Program-made: the position numbers and the translations under genes
Assembly (NCBI GenBank): GCA_003255065.1
Contig: QAOA01005839.1
Coordinates: forward strand, 137,877-201,876
Direction: 5' to 3'
Source: Cercis canadensis
Lineage: Eukaryota > Streptophyta > Magnoliopsida > Fabales > Fabaceae
DNA length: 64,000 nt
The notes under the pieces: generated by a model
What the model was told of the DNA's origin: nothing
Database searches by the model: none
What the model saw: the letters and a program-made list of their open reading frames with translations, nothing else
In this document: in pieces, positions 51,801 through 59,138 of the stretch
Position numbering within the stretch: position 1 is the stretch's first letter
How the letters are laid out: every line of letters starts with the position of its first letter

Positions 51801-54786
51801 GACATTCTTATCCTCTAATAATTTTGTAAGTCTTCTTTCCTTTTTCAACTTCAAGCCCTAAGCCTACGACTATTGAACTAATATAAGCAGACTCCCTAAT
51901 CTGCCCTACATTATTTGTTTGGGTTTATCAATATAATTGATCACTCCACTATTTCCGTACTACCAATCACAATGATAATATAGCCACAACATACCTGAAC
52001 AATTCTTCACTTTGACATTGATGATACTTTGAAAATACATCTCCAAATCTCATGTAGGAAAGCCCAATCAGTGCTCTACCAAATATAATGAGATAAATGT
52101 CAAGATAAAAACAACATTAATTTTTATTTTTCTTTTTTTTTGGTCAGTGAACAAGATTAATTTTACTCTAAAGAGTTTGGAAAATATATTATAAGCCACC
52201 TTTCCAGACAATTCCTCAAGGCTTGAGAGAGAGCAGCTGCAACCTCTTCTGAATCCCCGGGAGCCAGCCAGAGCCCAGATGCAACAACTTCCATAGAACA
52301 ATTTATTTTACAAGTAAAAATATAATTAGAAACAGAAAGGCAGGATAGCTCAACTACCATAGAGAAAAACGAAATACAAATTTTGATCAATAAAAAAGAA
52401 ATAGAATAAATATTTAAATTAGCAATATGCATATCACATTTATAATGAAATCATATAATGAATTTCATACAACTCCAAAAGAAGAGGAAGTAACTATTCA
52501 GCTACTCATGATACCTCTTAATCTGGAGACCACAGGTTGAGCAGTCTCCAAAACTGATGAATGACGCCCAGGAAGAAAAAGCCACAGCTTAATTTTTTCA
52601 TCTGCAATTTGGTATAGAAGGCAGAAATTAGATAACTAGAGAGCTGATAGATACTTCAACCCCTTCCTTCTTTTAAAGATAAATAAATAAATAATAACAA
52701 CAAATAAATAGCACGGGTTAATGTATAGCCAGCGGCCACATATTTCTACCAGGATTATGCAAACCCTGAGATGGATCCCAGGGTCCAACAAAGGAATTGG
52801 TCCATGTACTGAGAAACCCTTCCTTCTGCAACTGCAGGTGTGAAGAAAGCACCAGTAACATTGCAGCATCTTTCTGGTCCACTTTTACACTGTTTGAACA
52901 GAAGGTTATTTTACTACAATTAAAACATGAACCCAAGAATTCAAGAAACCATATAATAAGCTAAGTAGGGTAGCATTTTATTGGGAAAAAGAGAAAGAGA
53001 AACTATGTCCTTCAATCTAACCTTTTATCAGGTAGAGGGTTCAAATCAGGTTCATGAGGGAGAAACTGAAACCATGATATTTGATGCAGACCTCCCTGTA
53101 CAAATTTCCAACAACATATATACACTTACGAAGACATGAATACAACTTAGGCAAATGCATATATGGGCCTGTATTAGGTGTATACATAAAAAATCCATAT
53201 ATTTACATGTAAGTTCAGCACAAGAAGGAACGTAATATAATGGTATATGTCTTGAAAATCAAATTTAAAACACAGGTTTTATTTGATACTCAATTCATGT
53301 ATAGTAAACACAAGTAAACATACTTGGATTTGTCTCTTTGGTGGATTCTTGAAAAAATTGTGTAAACAAAGAGAAGCTTGGAACATAAGAAGTATATGTG
53401 AGAATTCCTCCAGAGAAATATAAAACCATCATATTGAGAAGTTCAAAGAATCTAGTAGGGTTTACCCTGCCCAGAGCAATATTGGTACCTCTTATGGGAG
53501 TTTACATGGAATGGCTTCAATCATTTGCATCATATCTTTTATGGGAAAATGTACTGTTTAGGAAGATGCTGATGTTTGGAGCTACCCTCAGAAGAATTAT
53601 CAATTGCTAGAGGAAGCAAGCAACAGGTTCTACTTATTTCCTATCTTCATGTTTTAAACCCTTACTGTATTATGAATTTGATTTAGCGGAAACCTATTTA
53701 TATATCTTATATAGGCAGAGCTCAATGAATCAAATTGGATATATCCTGCTGCAAGTTAACCTAGAATTCAAGCTCTGGCATATAAGACTTCGTTCCCATT
53801 TTCGATAAAGTGGTTTTGGGAATGGGAATTTGAACTTAAGACCTCCCATTACACCAACAAGTAACTTTGTATTAATTTCATTTAAGATCTCCCACAAATC
53901 AACTAGGACAACAAGTTTGAACTCTCTGTTACTTTGTATTTTTTCATGCAGAGGTGAAGAACTTAAAGCTAAGGCTGACATCCATCTATGCCTCTAATTG
54001 TGGTCAGGCAAGTAAACAATCCTTTTTTACTTGGCCTAGCATTCAAAAAAAAAAGATGTCGTTCTTCTTGTACTACTGAGTCGGCATCAAAAGCATAAGT
54101 GATTCTTATAGGTTCTTTGGCCAGGGTGCCAGAATGTAGTTTGTTTTCCACACTGCAAGATCAAACCAACTTAGGTATAGACCTGGCTAGACATCAAAAT
54201 TGGTGTTCTAATTAGGATAGACTAAACCGATAAGGCTGAGACAGGATTTTTCTCAGGGTTTCAGCAGGAAGAAAATAGAAAGGTGACACAACCTTGTGTA
54301 TGGAAGTGGAATCACAAAAAGTATTTCTCCAATTAAAGCTGGTGAAGTTCTATAGGGAAAACCCATTTGTATTATTCGATTAAAGAGGAAAACAAGGACC
54401 ATACTCAAAAGGCATAAAGCAAAGCTAGTATCGTCAAAGCACTGGGTGTGTCAAGAAGATATCTATATATGCTCACAAAAATAAAATCTTCTGAGTTAAA
54501 TGTCACTGGGTGTTGTATCAGTTCTTTTACTTGTCTTTCAAACTTTGTTTGCTGTCCTCATACTCCGTTACTAAAGTTTGCGCCGCTAATTCAAATTTCC
54601 ATTCCATAAGTACAAATTCAGCTTCATGGAAAATGGGTATCACAATTCCAGGGAAGATAAACCCAACTTCAACTCCAAATTCAAAAAATTACAAGTGCAT
54701 ATAAGCTTCAAATTCAGAAATTAACAGATACACAAAAGGGTGGGGTGAGGAAAACGACTTACGATTTTGAAAACATTAGTCCACAT
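30828..54786 (-). CDS. MED13: Mediator complex subunit 13 (MED13 / GRAND CENTRAL), complete
   Basis: Subunit that links the CDK8 kinase module (MED12, MED13, CDK8, cyclin C) to core Mediator; in Arabidopsis it controls developmental timing (family knowledge). Minus-strand exons: 54786-54763, 53095-53022, 52889-52750, 52601-52515, 52287-52200, 52075-51995, 50659-50582, 50495-50419, 49110-49032, 48949-48617, 48020-47961, 47618-47375, 46965-46696, 45811-44438, 39790-39547, 39469-39322, 38279-38192, 38068-37990, 37668-37373, 36630-35553, 33557-33186, 31432-30828. All 22 join in phase to 1,972 residues plus stop, near the family's ~1,900. The start MWTNVFKIGG matches the family. The N-terminal Med13_N part spans exons 1-10. 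A Ser/Asp-rich linker includes WDWDDDDRG and ALLSEFGDFGDFF in exon 13. The MID/PIWI-like and Med13_C regions fill exons 16-22, ending with LPFHCDMVLRLRRLLHFAD. The 4.6-kb intron 14 holds a MITE split by a Copia element; intron 21 holds a MULE-like element. No exon is damaged. Confidence 0.97.
31640..32451. mobile_element. MULE-like non-autonomous element (possible Pack-MULE) in MED13 intron 21
   Basis: The 794-bp unit 31649-32442 has long, imperfect terminal inverted repeats of about 75 bp. The left end GGGCAAAACTTAGGTAAAG pairs with the right end CTTTACTTAAGTTTTGCCC, and the match continues inward through the TGCTTGTTGT and TTTTAAAAC blocks. The flanks are 9-bp target duplications TTAATTTTA (31640-31648) and TTAGTTTTA (32443-32451), with one mismatch. 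Long TIRs with a 9-bp duplication are diagnostic of Mutator-like elements. The interior is less AT-rich than the surrounding intron and C/T-rich, unlike intron DNA. It has an open frame at 31783-32088 on the plus strand, so it may carry captured gene sequence, but I could not identify a source. No transposase is encoded. Confidence 0.75.
32670..32780 (-). mobile_element. LINE/SINE-like 3' tail, reverse orientation (fragment)
   Basis: The plus strand reads TTGATAAAAGAAACAATTTC, then ATTAGAGAAGAG and GGATGAGGTATCCTCCTC, the complement of the T/C-rich tails that end the LINE copies here (AATACAATTCTTCTTTTATC). Similar reverse tails occur at about 40773-40850 and 50262-50300. The fragments are too short to classify further. 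Confidence 0.35.
34043..34231. repeat. 94-bp direct duplication around a single N (unmerged contig ends)
   Basis: 34043-34136 and 34138-34231 are the same sequence apart from about two bases (GGTTACACCAAAA versus GGTTGCACCGAAA), separated by the N at 34137. It lies in MED13 intron 20 and affects no exon. Confidence 0.8.
34690..35067 (+). mobile_element. LINE (L1-type) 3' end fragment in MED13 intron 20, antisense to the gene
   Basis: Plus-strand sequence follows the same order as the dated LINE at 15920: TTAGAGGTTTTGGCAGTG, a decayed ORF2 tail (R-G-V-S-L-T-D-L-R-R-D), a GGAGGATCTCTTCC motif and the terminal AATACAATTCTTCTTTTATCC followed by A's. Stops and indels show it is inactive. Confidence 0.6.
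38390..38900 (+). mobile_element. LINE-like debris in MED13 intron 16
   Basis: Two T/C-rich tails (about 38690-38770 and 38860-38900) resemble the 3' ends of the LINE copies in this window: GGACTTCTTGTCCTCC, then CTTCTCTTCTAATT, then TTCTTTTATCC plus A's. The upstream part (38400-38640) is probably derived from the same class, but I could not align it. It is low-confidence debris. Confidence 0.35.
40120..40350 (+). mobile_element. LINE-like fragment in MED13 intron 14
   Basis: Translation near 40120 gives an E-T-V-A-H-L-L-x-C motif. It resembles the zinc-binding region following plant LINE reverse transcriptases (E-T-x-x-H-L-x-x-x-C). An F-W-x-G-Q-G-G stretch and a terminal AATAAAGCTCTTCTTTTATC plus A's follow. 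An internal deletion joins coding and tail parts. Confidence 0.45.
40927..41182 (+). repeat. Left LTR of the Copia element
   Basis: 256 bp, starting TGTTGGAAATCCC and ending AGAATTTTACA. It contains short internal palindromes around GAATTCAATCAGCTG and AGGAATTGATTGC. A promoter-like CTATATATGTAAAG lies about 60 bases from its end. Confidence 0.9.
41183..41194 (+). other. Primer binding site of the Copia element
   Basis: TGGTATCAGAGC directly abuts the left LTR. It is the classic plant Copia primer site, complementary to the 3' end of initiator tRNA-Met. Confidence 0.9.
41206..43869 (+). CDS. Copia gag-pol polyprotein, interrupted by an assembly gap
   Basis: The start at 41206 (MDLSGKESSG) is the first Met after the primer site; the frame is also open upstream into the LTR. 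Before the gap is a Copia-type gag domain (N-H-R-L-D-G-K-N-F, then W-x-x-x-L-D-L). The N-run 41863-41936 replaces the zinc knuckle, protease and integrase, and the end of gag. After it come the integrase-RT linker, the reverse transcriptase (RYKARLVARGF, then LDVKNAFLNG, catalytic YVDDM at 42913-42927) and RNase H (TDADWAGS, then STAEAEFRAL, D-R-T-K-H-V-E-I-D). The frame reads through to the stop at 43869 with no internal stops. The 74 N's are probably a placeholder, since Copia interiors normally need about 4 kb. Frame continuity across the gap is not informative. Confidence 0.88.
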   Translation: MDLSGKESSGSNTSLSTPGISSFGENSSLVITNHRLDGKNFLHWSQLVLMVIRGRGKLGFITGELSKPKLDDPSYAAWELNNSIVMSWLINSMEPTISRTYLLFKTAKAIWDAVKETYSDLENASQVFEIKLKLKDIRQGNLDVTGYYNSLKVLWQELDLFYESDWGDVDEHVKFKAHLDKERLYDFLAGLNRTLDEVRGRILGRRPLPSIGEAFAEVRXXXXXXXXXXXXXXXXXXXXXXXXXETPLSIPETNLTEPEPVTTETENPKDPPELLVYSRRNTSSKVDKSDIQQGQSSEPRVCSNNTHSTECPIQQPTETQPAMQQLTELPQNLGDFPIAIRKGVRACTKHPISKFVSYEQLSPSFHAFTTDLSKTAIPKNIYEAVTKPEWKHAVLEEMRALEKNGTWEFRDLPIGKKTVGCKWLFTIKYKGDGSIDRYKARLVARGFTQTYGIDYQETFAPVAKLNTVRVLFSLAANLDWPLHQLDVKNAFLNGVLNEEVYMNIPPGFEGPKGKVCRLKKALYGLKQSPRAWFEKLVRVVKNRGYCQAQTDHTTFFKHSLGGKITILIVYVDDMIITGNDLAEIHSLKTYLSKIFELKDLGPLKYFLGMEVARNHTGISISQRKYVLDLLQETGMMGCKPADTPMEPNKKLGGEEDGKDADKGRYQRLVGKLIYLAHTRPDIAFAVSVVSQFMHSPKEGHMDAVYRILRYLKSTPGKGLYFRKGRQKHVEIFTDADWAGSVTDRRSTSGYCTYVWGNLVTWRSKKQAVVARSTAEAEFRALAHGVCEGIWLKRILKELRVPIPLPITLYCDNQAAVNIAHNPVHHDRTKHVEIDRHFIKEKVDNGLISLRYLPTKQQVADLLTKSLPRPRVEELTSKLGMINIYASA
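41863..41936. other. Assembly gap (74 N)
   Basis: The only multi-base N run in the window. It sits exactly where protease and integrase coding should be, so its real size is likely 1.5-2 kb. It is inside a repeat, a common reason for such a gap. Confidence 0.9.
43868..43902 (+). other. Polypurine tract plus 26-bp stub of a direct 3' LTR
   Basis: GAGGGGGAG (43868-43876) is the plus-strand primer tract and is followed at once by TGTTGGAAATCCC, the LTR start in normal orientation. The match to the left LTR ends after AAGGGA, where an A-run begins. Confidence 0.85.
43940..44195 (-). repeat. Right LTR of the Copia element, inverted
   Basis: Exact reverse complement of the left LTR over its full 256 bp, from TGTAAAATTCTGAG to GGGATTTCCAACA. 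It abuts the CACTC target duplication. Confidence 0.9.
45931..46190 (+). mobile_element. LINE (L1-type) 3' end fragment in MED13 intron 13
   Basis: Contains the tail A-D-M-Q-R-N-W-I-A-L (CAGATATGCAGAGGAATTGG), a GGAAGATATC motif and the terminal AATAAAATTTCTTCTTTTAT. It matches the other LINE tails in the window in order and spacing. Inactive and antisense to MED13. Confidence 0.55.
47897..47952. repeat. Compound microsatellite (TG)9...(GA)8
   Basis: (TG)9 at 47897-47914 and (GA)8 at 47937-47952, separated by a short G/T-rich spacer. It lies in MED13 intron 11. On the gene strand the CT run begins 7 bases after the exon 11 donor (CTG/GTTGGTA). Confidence 0.9.
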
Positions 54787-55060
54787 AACTGGAATATGCT
54801 ATGCTGAAGCTTCAGCTTCCCCCTCGATGATAAAGGGGCTTGGGAATGCTCAAACCAATGAAGGGTACATCAATAGCTTCGGAACACAACTCAGCCGGAA
54901 AACATAATGGAAGAAAATTAGGGTTTGGAGCTTGAAGTTGGTAGAAGATAGAAGGAGAAAGCAACAGCGAGATTATGGGATCGATCTGAGTTTGTGTCAG
55001 AGCTATGAGATATGAGTACGAAGGAGGAGGAAGGGAAGAGGGGTTTATCAGATGTTTACG
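54787..55060 (-). promoter_or_regulatory. MED13: MED13 leader region with telo-box and two short uORFs
   Basis: Upstream of the MED13 start the minus strand is pyrimidine-rich (TTTCTCCTTCTATCTTC) and contains a telo-box AAACCCTAA at 54927-54919. Two upstream ATGs open very short frames: 54905-54891 (4 codons, M-F-S-G) and 54870-54850 (6 codons, M-Y-P-S-L-V). Both close before the main start. The transcription start is not visible, so whether both lie in the mRNA is inference. GC content rises around 55040-55160, as at many plant promoters. Confidence 0.5.
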
Positions 55061-55207
55061 TCCTGCACTGCCCAACACGTATTGCACTTCGATTCCGCCA
55101 GGGATCTCAGTTCGCGTAGCGACGTAGCGTATAGTTAGCACACGCGCCAAGCACACGCGCTCACCAAAGTTCAAAAGGGAAATGAATCCTCCTAGAAAAT
55201 ATATCAC

Positions 55208-57738
55208 AATTAATAACTTGGTTTCCTTCTAGATTTGAATCTCTAGTGGATTCATAACAAAATTAAGTTGGTATTATTATTATTATCAAATAACTTGTAG
55301 TTTAGTGTTCAGCTTATAATCGAGTGATATTAAGGTTAGAAAGTCCTTCTTATTATTTATAATTGGCTTAAATGTACTGTAAGTCTCTATAATTTAGACA
55401 AATTTTGAATTAGACCTCTATAATATTTTTTCCTCTTTTAGGGTCTTTATAGTTTGAAATTTTTTTAATTGGATTACTGCTGTCATCCCAAATTATAAAT
55501 TTGTTTGTTAAGTGCTCACATGTCAAACGACTTATCATGTGACAATAAAAGAAATTGATGTGACATAAAAGTAGCACAAAAATTGTCACCAATCATCTTT
55601 TCTCTCCTTCCCTTCTCTCTTTCTACTTTAGCAATTTGTGTGTCACTCTAGTATCATATAGTAGTATTTTAGTTTTGAGCTAAATTCAAGAAAGGTTGCC
55701 TCAAGGATTTGGAGGCAAGAATGACTAAAGGCATCTGATGATGAAAACAACCTACACCATGGGATAAAAAATTTATAAGAATTTGAAGTGTCATGTCCAT
55801 GGACTAGAAGGAAAAGGTAGGGTTCACATTACTTAGGCTTCAAAGTAAACTTCTTATAAAATTATTGGTGTAGAGGATTACAACCTGGTACAAAAATGGT
55901 TTTTGTTTTATTACCGTGAGGACTTTGCTAGTGAAATGAACATGTCAGAAACTCAACTAGAAGAATTTTTTGTTTCCTTAATTTCACATGCCATGTCTCT
56001 GGCTTGCTAAATCAGCAAATACAACCCAAACAGTGTGACAATACAAAAGTATGACTCAAAATCCAAATGAAAATAATCAATTTGGAACTAAAGATTAAAG
56101 AAAATTTTGGAAGTTATAATGTACTCCAACAATATTCAAGTTTAAAGTTGAGTAATTAAATTGTATAAATCTTGCAGTTTTCCATTTAACCCACCAAAGA
56201 TTTGCTTCACATCTTTTCTACTAACACCTTCCCTTTCACATTTGCCACGTCCGTAAAGCCTCAGTTTACCATACACACTGCCAAAGATTTATTTCGCACC
56301 ATTGCTACTAAAATCTTTAGTTGACATTGTTCTAGTTTTTTTTTTTTTTTGTTAATATCACGAGTATCTCCACTTTACCCAATTGAACATAAAACTAATC
56401 TTTTTCGAAGGTTAGAGCAATTATAGTTTTTCCTCTCTCAACAATGTTCTCACTAGACTAATCTTGTTCTAGTTTGCCATCAATGTTGTGTAGAGTAGAT
56501 AACTACACATTTACATTGCAGTACAAGTTCTATGTGACTAGATCCTACCATGTTCAGATCAATGTGCTACTGCTTAGTAGGAATGGAAATGGGAGGAAAA
56601 AAAGTGGAGGAGTACTATATAACGAGTGTGGATGCAAAGTACTTATGTCTAAATACGTAACTCATTTTTACTCCCACAAAGCACACCCTTAGACTCAAGC
56701 AAGGCTCACACAACATCAACAATTTTCTAATAGAAAGCTTCGCTTGTGCTAATGCTATATGTCAGCTTCACATCAAAGATATTACTCAACAAGTAGCTAG
56801 GTATGGACAGATGAGGTTGCACAGCATATACAATCTGTAATAATCAAGTCAGCTTCAAATTTCAATTGCTGCGTCTAATTATGCAACATGTATAATATAT
56901 CAGACAGGTTCCATGCATGGATAAAATTTATTGTATAACAACTCATGACATTATTTCTATCTAAGTTCCAAAATAAACCCTCATGTGGATGTTGATACCA
57001 TTACCAGCACTTGTCCTCATCACTTTCAAATCCTACAATTTTATTCCTTCTAATTGAATTGTTGATGCAGAGTATAAGAGGATTAAAATGATTAGGATTC
57101 AATTAGGATTAATTGGAGGAATTTATGTTTGTTTGTTTGGTTCTAAGGATATTTTGTAATAAAGGGGGTTTAGGAGTTTATTCCTATCTCCACTAGGATT
57201 AGTTGATTATTCCAATAAGAATTACTTGTTCTAATAGGATTATTGAGTGTTTGTGTAAGGTATATTGTGTCTCTAGTTTGATAACTTTTGATGATTTTGA
57301 TATAATAAACCCTCATTAATTCAATATTTTGTTACTGTTTTAGTTACTAGTTCGAGAAACTGCAGATTTCAATTCTTTGGAGGTTAGATTATTTTGTTCT
57401 TATTAGAGATACAATATACCTTATACATTATTAATAGAAATTTTATATGGTTACATCCACACGACTTTTACTATGTGATAAGAGTTACATATTATAAGAG
57501 GTGGCTAACAGCCCTTTAATATTAGAAAACTAAGACAACGTTATTAATAGATGAAATACATAAATACCCTCAATTAAAAAATAATATTAAAATATCAACA
57601 ATTAAGCTCTACCACTAACACTCTTTCCTTGTCAGGTCCCTCCTTTCTAGCCACTGTATCAGAAAACCAACATTACCAAATGAATGCCTCCGGACACCGA
57701 CGGACACACCGCCATGTGCGGTTTAGGCGTCGGCACAT
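55208..57738. other. Intergenic DNA between divergent MED13 and EF-P-like genes, repeat debris only
   Basis: A MITE-like stretch begins at about 55362 (GGCTTAAATGTACTGTAAG, then repeated CTCTATAATTT-type motifs) and resembles in style the insertion at 28178. Near 55306 there is an ATCGAGTGATATTAAGG motif also seen at about 25848 (TTGAGTGATATTAAGG), probably SINE debris. Positions 57065-57427 look like LTR-type DNA, with an inverted pair TAAGGTATATTGTGTCTCT / AGAGATACAATATACCTTA. No gene was recognised. Confidence 0.4.
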
Positions 57739-58223
57739 CTCTTACTTACTTATCAACGCTAAGAGTTGCTGGCAGAGATACAAGTAAATCCATTGCTGCA
57801 TAATCATAATCACTAAAATATATCATGCATGACTAGTGCCCAAGTGCCGTCCATATATTTTCTGGTATCATCCTTCAATGTTCTTAGTTACTTAGACAAC
57901 TGTTGCACATGTATGTTTATAGTTCTGGATTTTTTTTGGTTTACACTTAGATTATCCTCACACTCTTTAGATATGAGACTAATTCTTGTTCGAAACAAGA
58001 GCAGTAACCAATAAATCTCTCCCAACAAGTACCACTCTAAGAATTCGAACTTAAAATTTTTGATCTAAAATGCCTTGGAGCATAACCTGTTTTCACTAAA
58101 TCAACACCTTATTGGTTTTATAGTTTTAGATTGTCTCTCCTTCCTTGTCTCTCTTTAAGTGATGTGGCCATAATGCATCAATAATATTTGTCAAGGTACG
58201 TAGTTCTTGTCAATGCAGTGATC
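57739..58223. repeat. Dispersed repeat, copy 1, carrying a nested SINE
   Basis: Matches 63189-63490 in the same orientation and order: CTCTTACTTACTT, then CTAAGAGTT, AAAATATATCATG, GACTAGTGCCCAAGTGCCG, ATGTATGTTTATAGTT, TTGTCTCTCCTTCC, CATCAATAATATTT and finally AGTGATCA. This copy holds about 190 bp (57925-58116) that the other lacks. The repeat family itself is unidentified and non-coding. Confidence 0.75.
57916..58125 (-). mobile_element. SINE in reverse orientation with 9-bp target duplication
   Basis: TTTATAGTT flanks the insert at 57916-57924 and 58117-58125. The insert starts with a T-run (complement of a poly-A tail). On the minus strand it has an A-box-like GATTTAGTGAAAACAGG near its 5' end and a B-box-like AGTTCGAATTC. 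The related repeat copy at 63189-63490 lacks it at exactly this point, which fixes its borders independently. Confidence 0.7.
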
Positions 58224-59001
58224 AGTTAGCAATTTAACCTTTGGTAATTATTTCAACACTTCCTAGACATCAAGTAGCAATTTCAACACATGAATTGTTT
58301 TACAATATTACATAATATATTTTTCTATTTATAAAAAATATAATGTATGTTAATATATATGGATACAGGGTGGATGGGGGTATATTTGTCATCTCTATTC
58401 CCGGTAATATCCCTACACATATCCTTATATCAATATAGGACTGATCAGGTCTATATTCACCTCTATTGATAGTGTTTGATGATGTTGCCTACATTAGTTG
58501 TTTTGTTTAGGTAGTGCTCTTAGTGGGATGCCACTTCTTTCTATTGTACTTTTATTACTTAACTCAGTTTGTTAGATCAGTAGTTGATTAATGAAATCTA
58601 CCTTTACACTTGGAGGAAAAAATATTACACTAGCTTCTTTGCCATTATATTTGTACATAACAAAATTTCACTCTCAACCTACATTATCAAATTAATTTTT
58701 TTTTAATAAAGCGCCTATATTGCCTTTAAAAAGGATGGAATAGCTATCGGTTGAAATATATGTTTGAAAGAAAAAAAAATATTTTTACAATGTTTAAAAT
58801 AAACAGTCAAAATTTAATAATTTTATATTAATAATTATTATATTGTCACGTGAAAAAAATACCAGGTACCTTCGTGAAAAAACTCTTATGTAAAATTATT
58901 TAAACCAAATATTTCTAAAGCATCTATGTGAAAGTCTGAGTTTTAGACAATATTTCACATGTTTTAAAAATTAAAAAGAGAAAATCAAAATTAGTGCATT
59001 T
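58224..59001. other. Intergenic DNA upstream of the EF-P-like gene
   Basis: AT-rich. The part 58370-58620 ends with GTTAGATCAGTAGTTGATTAATGAAATCTACC and A-rich DNA and could be another retroelement tail. No gene was recognised. Confidence 0.4.
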
Positions 59002-59014
59002 AAACGGCACCGTT
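59002..59014 (+). promoter_or_regulatory. Palindromic AAACGGCACCGTT motif upstream of the EF-P-like gene
   Basis: A near-perfect inverted repeat (AACGG/CCGTT) lies 125 bases before the start codon and is followed by T/C-rich DNA. Its position is right for a core-promoter-proximal element. Function is inferred only from position and symmetry. Confidence 0.35.
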
Positions 59015-59138
59015 CTAATTTTGCCTCTTCTTTCCAATTTCCACTTCGCTTGCAGGTGCCGCAGGACAGAACGTCAGTCCACCGTAGTTGCGCTTCGCTG
59101 CTAGAGCAGTGCTCGTAAATTGTTGAAAAAAAAAAAAA

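Noticed and set aside
54812-55207. 131-codon open frame upstream of MED13 (minus strand)
   Set aside because: It overlaps the probable leader and promoter, has no family signature, and its composition is that of a pyrimidine-rich 5' UTR. Treated as chance.
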